Positions 54,651 to 64,000 of a stretch of DNA of 64,000 bases are shown here, one piece after another. The stretch comes from Mixophyes australis (lineage: Eukaryota; Chordata; Amphibia; Anura; Limnodynastidae), in assembly GCA_036250195.1 (NCBI GenBank), contig JAVHZZ010000006.1:76757369-76821368 (forward strand), written 5' to 3'. Position 1 is the first letter of the stretch, and each line of letters begins with the position of its first letter. The notes beneath the pieces were generated by a model that had not been told where the DNA came from, searched no databases, and saw only the letters and a program-made list of their open reading frames with translations. Position numbers and translations under genes: made by a program.

Positions 54651-56787
54651 CTTGCTACTTATGTAGAGGTTGAAACAGTTGCAGATATGTCAGGGAGTTG
54701 CAGATAACTGTTGAAGGTGCTCCACCCTCGGTGCAAGATATGTCACCCCTCTCCCAAAAGTACTAGTGTTCAGAGTATATACTGGTAGCGGCAATTTCAG
54801 GGACACAAACAGTGTGGGGTGCCCACAAAAAAGCTGATAGCAGCACTAGGTTATGACAGGCTGGGCTGGTGACTCTATGACATGCAAACATGAAGCATGG
54901 GGCCCCCCTTTCATTATGTCAATCATCCCTAGCCTGTTCAGCACTGGCTGAATTCCCTACTGTATGCCAAAAAACATGCACACTTTACACCCGTGGGATG
55001 GTGAATGTAATTTGATTCTTATTTGCTGGTGTACTACCGGTCCCAGCAAGCCCTGATAGCTCTAAACTGCTTGAATAGATATACCAACATACCCATGACT
55101 GTCAGAACATACTGGCAGTTTTAGAACAACGAGGTTTGGATGAAACATTTCTGTTCTTTATAACATACAGAAAATATGCAAAATACTGAATAAAGATTAA
55201 CAGATTGAATGTTAAAAGCACACATGTTAAAACATTTAATTTATGGCCAAATTTATGTGTTTTATTCCACAAGAAGTGTCATCTGCCAAAGTATGACAAT
55301 GTACTATATACTGTACTATGTATATTGATAATCTTTTCACGATTTGGGTAAGGTTCTGTGGCATACAGCTAAGCTCAATTTGAACAAAATCTGCATGGAA
55401 AGAAAATCAGGATTTTTTTTCCCTATTGCACCATTATTTTCTTGGCTGAATGAGTAGGCACCATAAATATTGTTTTAAAATAACGCACGTGCCATAAATA
55501 ATGCTCCCGTCGGCTAGCAAGCAGGATGTGCTACAGATTGTGCGGCCCAATTACAATAGGTTCAGACAATGATTAATATGCAGTCATTTCCCATAACGAG
55601 CACTTCCCAGGTAATCATTTACTAATTAGGACACCAATCAGTAGGGCTGGACTGAACTGCTAACGTTGTTATTGCAATCTAATTGCCAGGCCGTTGCCAT
55701 AATCTATAAAAGATTATATGAAACGAGCAGTGTAATTAATGGGCAATTATTTTCATGGGGGAGGTCCAGACTAAAATGCTCGGCTTCATTTAATATCACC
55801 GATGTAGCATGTCAAACACTTAGTAAAAACAAAAAGTAATGTCTTCCCGATATAACTGGGGAAACAAGTGTAGAAGAATTCCGACAGATTTAACAAGAGG
55901 TCTCTTATTTCAATGAAGTTTTATAGTCCATTGTTACAGCACATTTTTTCTATGAGTTTAACTGCTAATTTATTTAATTAAACAATTGGGGGCAATTTAC
56001 TAAGCTAGCTTTCTAATCAATAATTGCATGCTAAAATTAAGCCAAATAGAGGTAGTACAGTGTTGGACTGGAATAGGTATAGCCCGCCAATATTTCAGTT
56101 ACATATACCTACTGTACTGTTGAGAATGATATATTTTGTATTGTGTACAATTAAACTGAAAATACACAATAATATAAACAATGGACATATTTGTCTTACA
56201 AGCAGTCAATGGCCACCAGGCCATATGTGCTGACATTTTGGAAGAGAGATCCAGAGAGGGTCAAAGTGTGGGGAGAGTGATAATGCTATTATGTTCCCCA
56301 TTGCACTTTGATACATTTTATCAATGAACTACATTGTTTCCATGCAGCTCATTGCGGTTACAGGTGAGGTCTCAACACTACTAACCAATATAGAGAGGCT
56401 TTACAACACTTTGACCAATCAGAATGAAGTCGATCTATATTGATTAGAGTCTGTCAGGCAGTGGCCCTGTCATTATCCTTTTGGCTTTTCACGGAGCAGG
56501 CCATTGCCATTCCTTATTGGTTTTTATTTTTTTCCAAAAGGATTTACAAGTTGCGTGAAGGAAGAAGATCAACAATGGATTTAGGTAAGACCTTAAGTGG
56601 TTAATGAGGGTATGTGGTAAAGGGTTTAATTTTTAATAAAGAACCTTTGAACAATGTGCTGTGTGTATGTTACTGTATTTTTAAAGGTGCACTTCAGGGC
56701 CCTAGATGCCAGGACATTATGGTACTTACAGTTCTCTAAGTGCTCTGAGAGCCATGGGTATGTTGGAACCAGTTCAATACCCAAACA
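54651..56787. other. No gene recognised; candidate conserved non-coding block
   Basis: 55480-55830 is repeat-poor and rich in homeodomain-type sites ('ttactaattagga', 'tgtaattaatgggcaattat'). No coding frame or RNA gene is supported anywhere in this stretch. 'atggatttag/gtaaga' at 56576-56591 resembles an ATG-donor pair but is too short to call an exon. Confidence 0.4.
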
Positions 56788-57107
56788 CTTCATCATCATC
56801 ATTTATTTATATAGCGCCACTAATTCCGCAGCGCTGTACAAAGAACTCATACACATCAGTCCCTGCCCCATTGGAGCTTACAGTCTAAATTCCCTAATAT
56901 AGGCACACACTCACACAGACACAGACAGACAAAGAGGGAGATAGACAGACAGGGAGACAGACAGACAGAGAATAGGGACAATTTTTGATAGCAGCCAATT
57001 AACCTAGCAGTATGTTTTTGGAGTGTGGGAGGAAACCGGAGCACCCGGAGGAAACCCACGCAAACACAGGGAGAACATACAAACTCCACACAGATAAACA
57101 CTTTAGG
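56788..57107 (-). mobile_element. SINE (copy C), head truncated
   Basis: Minus strand: core 'gtttcctccgggtgctccgg', 'tcccacactccaaaaacat', tail 'gcgctatataaataaatgat' plus GAT repeats. The tRNA-like head seen in copies A and B is missing. A GACA-rich tract (56915-56970) lies in the middle. Confidence 0.75.
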
Positions 57108-57355
57108 CATGTCAGAATTTGCAAGGACCCTTAGTGCACTAGGAAAGAAAATACTGATTTGACAAATCAAATTTTATTACCACTAGAGATGGGCGGGTCC
57201 GGTTCCCCGAGAACCGAACCTACACGAACTTTGGCTATCCGAGTACCAAGCTGAGGAGCTCGATACTCTCCCGCCCACTCCAAATCGAAATTGAGGCCGA
57301 ACGTCATCGTGACGTCGTCGAATCTCGGGGCTCGGTTCTCACGATACTTGAAGAT

Positions 57356-57365
57356 TATAAATACA
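57356..57365 (+). promoter_or_regulatory. TATA-like box of the hAT gene
   Basis: 'ttataaatac' lies downstream of the GC-rich left end, about 1 kb before the first transposase ATG at 58357. Position and orientation fit an element promoter; the tandem array would then be in the 5' leader. Confidence 0.5.
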
Positions 57366-57540
57366 CGTCTCCACAGCAATCCATCGCCATTTGACAGAGG
57401 GAGAGAGTAGGGTGTAGTCACAGGCTGATTAGAGCAGGGATAGAGAATACAATATTCTTCTTGCAATTGCTCTAACAAAAATCGCTAGAGAAGAGAGGAG
57501 GATAGAGGTTTATAATTTTGTTTTAATATTTGGCACTCCC

Positions 57541-58338
57541 CAGTGCTTTTGGGGTGTCCCCCATAATTGTGCATAAATATTTCTGGCTGTCAAAAGTCAG
57601 ATCTGTCAGCAGCATCTTACCAAAAATTTTTTAGCACTCAGTGCTTTTGGGGTGTCCCCCATAATTTTGCAAAAATATTTCTGGCTGTCAAAAGTCATAT
57701 CTGTTAGCAGTATCTACCAAATAATTTTTAGCTCTCTTCAGTGCTATTGGGGTGTCCCCCATAATTGTGCATAAATATTTCTGGCTGTCAAAAGTCAGAT
57801 CTGTCAGCAGTATCTACCAAATAATTTTTAGCACTCCTCAGTGCTTTTAGGGTGTCCCCCATAATTGTGCATAAATATTTCTGACTGTCAAAAGTCATAT
57901 CTGTCAGCAGTATCTACCAAATAATTTTTAGCACAACTCAGTGCTTTTGGGATGTCCCCCATAATTGTGCATAAATATTTCTGGCTGTCAAAAGTCAGAT
58001 CTGTCAGCAGTATCTACCAAATAATTTTTAGCACTCCTAAGTGCTTTTGGGGTGTCCCCCATAATTGTGCATCAATATTTCTGGCTGTCAAAAGTCAGAT
58101 CTGTCAGCAGCATCTTACCAAATAATTTTTAGCACTCCTCAGTGCTTTTGGGGTGTCTCCCCTAATTGTGCATAATTATTTCTGTCTGTCAAAAGTCATA
58201 TCTGTCAGCAGTATCTACCAAATAAATTTTAGCACTCCTCAGTGCTTTTGGGGTGTCCCCCCTAATTGTGCATAAATATTTCTGGCTGTCAAAAGTCTTA
58301 TCTGTCAGCAGTATCTACCAAATAATTTTTACCACTAC
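57541..58338 (+). repeat. ~100-bp tandem array, 5' side of hAT gene
   Basis: Eight units begin 'cagtgcttttggggtgtccc' near 57541, 57639, 57739, 57839, 57939, 58039, 58140 and 58240. Each also contains 'ataattgtgcataaatattt' and 'aaaagtcagatctgtcagca'. Unit similarity is high with scattered substitutions. Confidence 0.95.
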
Positions 58339-58356
58339 AAGTGCTTTGCGCTCAGA

Positions 58357-61300
58357 ATGGATTCAAAGCAGTCCACATATGATCAGAATGAGCAACAAGG
58401 TTCTGTCACCAGTCCTGATATTAGTGTTCCCAGTACGTCATCAGGCCAAGGCGATGTAGAACAACAGAGTGTTTTCAAATCAGTGCAAAAAAAAAAAAAA
58501 TTTCCCGTGTTGAAGCGAAAAAGAAGTTTAACTGAGGAATAGTTAAATGCTGATAAAAAAAAAATTGCAAACATGCCATTCTACACATGCAGTGGCAAAG
58601 AGAAAATGAGGCCTCCACCTTTGGCTATTAGTGGCAGATTCCAAAAAGTTACACAGTCTACAATTTGTTGCAAAACTACTGTTACGCATCAAAGCCGAGC
58701 TGCAAGATAACAGTAAGGCATTAGAGAAGAATGTTTGCTCTGATTCACAAATGACAACAATCCCTGTGGAGAGTCCATCTAACAGTGGGATGTCTAATCG
58801 AGAGCATTCTGCTCATGTGTGCCTTAATAGCCCGAGTGTAGCTGGTGATACCCAAATTGAGGATGCCACTTTGGAATTAGACGAGGATGAGGGGGAGATT
58901 TGTGTAGGTGACGAGGGCGCTAATGAGGATGTTGATGAGGATGAGGCTGTTTGTGTAAGTCCTGCACCAGTGGCAGCAGTTCTGGCACGTGACAAGAAAA
59001 AGATCATTGTCATGCCTGTCCATAAAACAAAAAAATCCACTTCTTATGTGTGGAATTATTTCTACCCAAATCCAGACAACAATTGTATCGCCATTTGTAG
59101 TGTATGTCAAGCCAGAGTCAGTCGAGGGAGGGACCTTAACCATCTTGGAACCTCGTCTATGTTACGCCATTTAACGAGAGTTCATGGCAAAGTGTTGGGA
59201 AAAGCTGAAAGTTCTTCCCAAAAAAATACAAGCACTCCATCATCAGCTAAGACCCTACACTCACCGACATCCCGACAGCTACAAAATACACCCACCACAC
59301 CATCCTCATCAATATCCTCAGTAGCGCTCGGAGTTAGCCCGGCATCCCACTTAAGGCTGGATGACTCCTGCACTATTATTGATTCCTCTGAAGAAAGCGT
59401 TAGTCCCACTGCTGCTGCTGTTGCTGCTGATGGGGGTGAATCGTCATCCCAGAGGCAGGTCAAGAAAATGAGCAGTCCTACATTTCAGCAATTAACTGTG
59501 AAACAATCATTTGCGAGGGGAAGCAAATATGACAGCAGTCACCCAGTCGCCAAGCGAATCACAGACGCCATGGCTGCAATGTTAGTGTTAGATCTGCGTC
59601 CAATCTCCACAATAAACGCAGCTGGTTTTTCACAGTTAATTGAGGTTTTGTGTCCGCGTTACAGAATTCCATTGCGACACCATTTCTCTGGTAAAGCAAT
59701 TCCACAACTTTACCAAAAAGTGTGTAAAAATGTAGAGATTGCGCTGAAAAATGCCATTCTGCCCACTGTCCACTTAACCACAGATATGTGGACAAATGGA
59801 AGTGGGCAAACCAAAGACTATATGACTGTGACAGTACACTGGGTTGGTCATTCACTTTCACCAGCAGGAACAGCAGCAGCATGTACACCACTACGTAACA
59901 TTTGTCACAGGCAGGCCATTTTTTGTATCACCGGCTTCACTAACAGGCATACGGCTGACAATTTGTTACGCAAACTGAGAGATGTGATTGATGCATTGCT
60001 TATACCACTCGGACTCTCCCCAGGGTATGTCATTTCTGATAACGCTAACAATATAGTGCGAGCATTACAGCTGGGTAATTTCCAACATATTCCCTGTTTT
60101 GCTCACATCATCAACTTGGTGGTGCAGAGCTTCCTACGAAATAACTGTGAGGTGCAGGAGATGCTTTCGGTGGCCCGTAAGATTTCAGGCCATTTCAGGC
60201 ATTCAGCCACAGCATGTAGGAGATTACAGCAGCTCCAAGAGCAGTTTAACTTGCCCTGCCACCAACTTAAGCAAGAGGTGGTAACTAGGTGGAATTCCAC
60301 CCTGTACATGCTTCAGAGGATGGAGGAACAGCGCAAAGCCATCCAAGCATATTGCACAAGCCATAACATTGGGAAAGGAGGGGGGATGTATTTCACTCTT
60401 GCACAGTGGGGAATCCTTTCAGTCCTGTGCAAGGCGCTGAAACCATTTGAATTTGTGACGTGTGAGATGAGTGCAGACTCTGCTAGTTTGAGCCAAGTCA
60501 TTCCTTTAATTAGACTATTGGAAAAGCAGCTTGAGAAAATGAAGGAGGAGCTGAAAGCAAGCAATTCAGCAAAGTATGTTGGCCTTGTCGATTGAGTACA
60601 TAATTCGCTTCACAATGATCCTCGAGTTATTAAGATCTTGAACTCGGATTAGTACGTTTTGGCCACTGTGCTTGATCCAAGGTTTAAAACCTACATTGAG
60701 TCTTTACTTGTAAATTAGCGAGATGTGAACTTCTGCAAGGAGCTATTGCTCAGCAAGTTGGCCGCTGAACGGGGCATTGGCTTGACAGCGTGTCCTCCTT
60801 CACTTTCTAAAGCTGCTGCTGCTCGGAAAAAATTAAAATTCCCAAAAAGAAGCAGGGAAGACACAGGGGGCAGACCAGAACAATTTAACATCTGGGCTGG
60901 TTTGAAGGATTTTTCTAAAAAATTTGTCACTTTGCCCATAACTCCATCCAATACGAGTATAAACATGCAAAGGATGGTGGAGGATTACTTTCAAGAGGTA
61001 GTTAATATGGAAATGTCAGACAGTCCCTTTCCTTACTGGGAAGAAAAGCAGGCCATTTGGAAACCCATGTACAAACTTGCTTTGCAATACCTAAGCTGCC
61101 CACCCTCCAGTGTGTACTCTGAACGAGTGTTCAGCACAGCAGGAAACTTAGTCAGTGATCGCCGTAGAAGGTTACTTCCCAAAAATGTGGAGAAAATTAT
61201 GTTTATAAAAATGAACTACATCTTCCACGAGGAATGCCTTCACCATCCAAGACATCCAAGCACTGACTGTTCTCTAATGGCGGATTCAAGCGGCGATGAA

Positions 61301-61393
61301 TTGATAGTCTGTGATAATGACGTACACACTTATGAGGGTGAGGATGAAGCTGAAGATGATGACAATAACATCTTTTTAAAACTTTCTATGTAA
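58357..61393 (+). pseudogene. hAT transposase (BED finger, DDE, hATC), inactivated
   Basis: An N-terminal Ser/Gln-rich start at ATG 58357 passes an A-run (58488-58500) and breaks near 58542-58630 by stop and frameshift. The main frame (58631-60595) carries a BED-type zinc finger ('TSYVWNYFYP', C-x2-C near 59096-59107, 'LRHLTRVHG'), the catalytic Asp blocks 'HLTTDMWTNG' and 'GYVISDNANNI', the 'TRWNSTLYML' motif and 'CEMSAD' with the likely Glu. Three in-frame stops follow: TGA 60593, TAG 60650 and TAG 60716. The same frame then runs to 61393 with the hATC dimerisation region 'CPPSSVYSERVFSTAGNLVSDRR'. The layout fits ZBED/Ac-like hAT transposases. Two stops could be CpG or C-to-T decay. Confidence 0.92.
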
Positions 61394-61540
61394 GTGTAGG
61401 GTGCAATCTACCCCCAAAGAGGAAAGGGACTTGTGGCATTTCCATATCACGTACCGTCTTGAAAGGCTGCTGTTTGGGCAATTTCTCCTTAAGGGTGTCA
61501 TAGACAGAGTGACCCCAAACTGCCTTTGTTCATTTCTCTT

Positions 61541-61935
61541 AATATTGTACAGTCTATAACGGCTGAATTTTTTTGCATTTTATACAAGTGGAGGGGAGCC
61601 TAGAGAGTCAGAAAACAAACTGGTTTTCTCCATGTCAATTAATATTGTACAGTCTATAACGGCTGAATTTTTTTGTATTTTATACAAGTGGAGGAGAGCC
61701 TAGAGAGACAGAAACCAAACTGGCTTTCACCATGTCAATTAATATTGTACATTCTGTAACGGCTGAATTTTTTTGTATTTTATACAAGTGGAGGGGGGCC
61801 TAGAGAGACAGAAAACAAACTGGCTTTCTCCATGTCAATGAATATTGTACAGTCTATAACGGCTGAATTTTTTGGTTTTGTAAACCAGTGGAGGGGGGCC
61901 TATAGAGACAGAAAGCAAACTGCCTTTTTCCATTT
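61541..61935 (+). repeat. 100-bp tandem array, 3' side of hAT gene
   Basis: Four units start 'aatattgtacagtctataac' at exactly 61541, 61641, 61741 and 61841. Each has 'ggctgaatttttttg', 'agtggagggg-gcctagagag' and 'aactggctttctccatgtca'. They differ from the 5' array in sequence but share the ~100-bp period. Confidence 0.95.
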
Positions 61936-62328
61936 CTTTACATATTTAACTATAAGTTTAGGGTGTAATATACATCCAAAGACGATGGCTGCATTGCCAA
62001 TATGCATAGATGGAGAGGAAGACAATCTGTTTTGTGTGTATAATAAATGAAGGCCTACCATTGAAGAATGAAACTGTTTTTTGGATGATTTATTACCTCT
62101 ACAATTAGATTACTTATCTCTAAAACAGTTGGAGCACTAAATTGGGTTAGTTTTATTCCCAAAAACATTGATTTTCCAACAAAATAGCAAAACAAAACCA
62201 AACAAAACCAAAACCAAAACACGCTATGGCAGTTTTGCAAAACTAAAACCAAAACACGACGGTAATCCAGATCCAAAACCGAATCCAAAACCAAAACACG
62301 GGGGTCAGTGACCATCTCTAATTACCAC

Positions 62329-62712
62329 ACTGTCACAGGGGTGTTTGGGAAGAGGCCTTGAGATTTCATCATAGGACTGATTTCTTCTAGAAGGGGTCTG
62401 CATTTTTTGAGGCCCCAATTCCCCTAGTGAATTGAGCCCCTTGTTGAACAGGCTATGAATGTGCTGTAATTATATTAACACACCTTTAATATACTTGTCC
62501 TACAATTGACCACCCTTCCCCATTATGTACACAGTTTAAACTAAATCTGCACAGGGGCTTGCAGTATGGAAATTAATATTTAAATAAAAAAAAAAAATAA
62601 GGGCTTCCATCCATTTCTACACAGAGCCCTTGGTGGAGGGTCCTCTTTAAAAATAGTGTAAAAAAACCCATAGCGAACTGTTTATTAAAGAAAACACATT
62701 TATCTATTATTC
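62329..62712. other. No gene recognised
   Basis: AT-rich, unique-looking flank of the hAT element with an A-run at about 62585-62597. Confidence 0.4.
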
Positions 62713-63570
62713 CAGTGGTTCCCAAACTTTTGCAGTTCGCGGCACCCTTAGAGTCTCCAAATTTTTTCAAGGCACCCCTCCAAAATAGTTATTGAGCAGT
62801 CCTGTTTTAGAAGTAGTTGGGTCAAAAAATTGTAATAAGTATTTAGGTCAGGACAGAAATACTTATTTAATTGTATGCAAAAATGCCCCCTCTGCATCCA
62901 GGCTCGCTGTTACCCTCCTCTGCCCCTGTCACACTCTTCTGTCCCATTGTGCGCCCCTGTCGCATTCCTCTGTCCCATTGTGCGCCCCTGTTGCACTCCT
63001 CTGTCCCATTGTGCGCCCCTGTCGCACTCCTCTGTCCCATTGTGCGCCCCTGTCGCACTCCTCTGTCCCATTGTGCGCCCCTGTAGCACTCTTCTGCCCC
63101 TGTTACACTCCTCTGTCCCGTTGTGCCCAGCTGTCACCCTCCACTGCCCCTGTTACACTCCTGTCCCGTTGTGCCCCGCTGTCAGCCTCCTCTGCCCCCG
63201 CTACATTCCTGTCCCGTTGTGCTCCGCTGTCACCCTCCTCTGCCCCTGTTACACTCCTGTCCCGTTGTGCTCCGCTGTCACCCTCCTCTGCCCCTGTTAC
63301 ACTCCTGTCCCGTTGTGCCCCAGCTTTCACCCTCCTCAGCCCCTGTTACACTCCTGTCCCACTGTGCCCCAGCTGTCACGCTCCCTCTGCCCCTGTTACA
63401 CTCCTGTCCCGTTGTGCCCCAGCTGTCACCCTCCTCTGCCCCTGTTACACTCCTCTCCCGTTGTGCCCCAGCTGTCACGCTCCCTCTGCACCTGTTACAC
63501 TCCTGTCCCGTTGTGCCCCAGCTGTTGAAAATGGGTCTTAATCTCATTTTTTTTTCTTAGGTTTACTGGT
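62713..63570. mobile_element. hAT-like end carrying a minisatellite
   Basis: Begins 'cagtggttcccaaacttttg', a well-known form of hAT (Charlie-like) terminal repeat, followed by 'gcggcaccctt'. The matching right TIR was not found before the window end, so the element is partial or its end has decayed. Confidence 0.6.
62905..63530. repeat. Minisatellite with 30-bp then ~51-bp units
   Basis: Units of about 30 bp ('gcactcctctgtcccattgt' plus 'gcgcccctgtc') at 62930-63110 grade into units of about 51 bp ('tgttacactcctgtcccgtt' plus 'gtgccccagctgtcaccctc') to 63530. Periods are near multiples of three, so frames of up to 249 codons stay open on both strands. These are not genes. Confidence 0.93.
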
Positions 63571-63711
63571 GGTTAAAATTATTTTAAAATGTTTACTTAT
63601 GAAAGTTAAACTGGTTACACACGATTGATAATTACTTCAGATGCGATTTCTGTAACCATTTTACCCACAAATGGAAATCTTGATAAGCATGCACACCTTC
63701 ATAATTTTACC

Positions 63712-63980
63712 CATACATGCCAACTTTCAAAACTTCTCATCCGGGAAGTCATGTGACAGGGGGTAGGAGGGGGCATGGTGACTATGTCGCCCTAGCTCTG
63801 ACCCACACTATCAAATGCTAACATTCACGGCATTGAATAGTGGGGGTGGGACTTAATTACGCAATTGAGTCCCGCCCTAGCCATTCAATGCCATCAATTT
63901 TGGTGAATCTGGGAGGTTTGCCTTCTCTTCCAGAAGGACTCCCTGAATTCAGTAGCCTCCAGGTAGAGTAGGCAAGTATG
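63712..63980. mobile_element. CATACTTGCC-family MITE
   Basis: Starts 'catacatgccaactttc' and ends 'gagtaggcaagtatg'. Flanking 8-mers 'attttacc' and 'gatttacc' match at six of eight positions, consistent with an aged 8-bp duplication. Confidence 0.75.
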
Positions 63981-64000
63981 GATTTACCGTCGGATCTGAG

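Larger units (their letters stand above)
57184..62320 (+). mobile_element. Complete hAT transposon, 8-bp TSD
   Basis: 5137 bp. Left end 'tagagatgggcgg', right end '...tcagtgaccatctcta', giving a 9-bp TIR TAGAGATGG. Perfect 8-bp duplications 'attaccac' at 57176-57183 and 62321-62328. It contains a transposase gene and 100-bp tandem arrays in both flanks of that gene. CAAAACC-type repeats near the right end are likely subterminal binding sites. A GC-rich, CG-containing left end is followed by a TATA-like 'ttataaatac' at 57356. Confidence 0.95.

Noticed and set aside
56576..56591. First coding exon 'ATGGATTTAG/gtaaga'
   Set aside because: Too short to support, with no upstream promoter evidence and no partner exon recognised.
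62792..63541. 249-codon open frame rich in Cys, Pro and Leu
   Set aside because: It is produced by the minisatellite whose units are near multiples of three; other frames on both strands are equally open.

Overview
The window looks like repeat-dense, non-genic DNA from a vertebrate, most likely an anuran amphibian. This rests on the mix of mobile elements: a Ngaro-type tyrosine-recombinase retrotransposon with an SGNH hydrolase ORF, L2, CR1 and L1-type LINEs, a Penelope-like endonuclease remnant, a Tc1 transposon, an autonomous-type hAT, Helitron pieces, solo LTRs, tRNA-headed SINEs and many small TIR elements. No exon of an ordinary host gene was recognised. Nearly every long reading frame belongs to a transposon, a tandem repeat or an antisense shadow.

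Layout. 0-12.9 kb: AT-rich sequence with TA microsatellites, three Helitron-derived pieces, several MITEs, a foldback repeat and an L2 3' scrap. 12.93-20.59 kb: a full-length, very young Ngaro element with split direct repeats (A1...B1-A2-B2), coding for a gag-like protein, RT/RNase H, a tyrosine recombinase with all its active-site residues, and an SGNH hydrolase. 20.6-25.2 kb: mostly unrecognised sequence with one SINE and degenerate satellites. 25.27-28.75 kb: an L2-clade LINE on the minus strand, with endonuclease and RT but frameshifted. 29.6-32.5 kb: a large foldback element, then a dead Tc1 element carrying a nested hAT-type MITE. 32.9-35.2 kb: a SINE and a decayed L1-type RT remnant with a nested MITE. 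35.2-40.4 kb: MITEs and a pyrimidine-rich minisatellite. 40.4-43.2 kb: the 3' part of a CR1 LINE hit by two solo LTRs 24 bp apart. 43.2-47.2 kb: a second, ancient Ngaro copy with three nested MITEs. 47.2-54.6 kb: an LTR-like region, a Penelope GIY-YIG fragment, tandem repeats and a minus-strand solo LTR. 57.18-62.32 kb: a complete hAT element with 8-bp target duplications and a dead transposase. 62.7-64 kb: a minisatellite-bearing hAT end and another MITE.

How the parts relate. Most elements can be bounded by target-site duplications read directly here, and nesting gives a relative chronology. The old Ngaro copy was hit by CR1 (inferred) and several MITEs, CR1 by two LTRs, and Tc1 by a MITE. 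The young Ngaro at 12.9 kb is the only element that looks recently active: its A repeats appear identical and its B repeats differ by about three substitutions and one indel. Its gag and pol frames are each broken once, both times in a C homopolymer, so these may be assembly errors. Its RT, recombinase and hydrolase frames all lack an ATG, and the last two follow splice-acceptor-like sequence, which suggests expression by splicing or frameshifting.

Limits: alignments were by eye, family names come from recognised motifs, and no database was searched.
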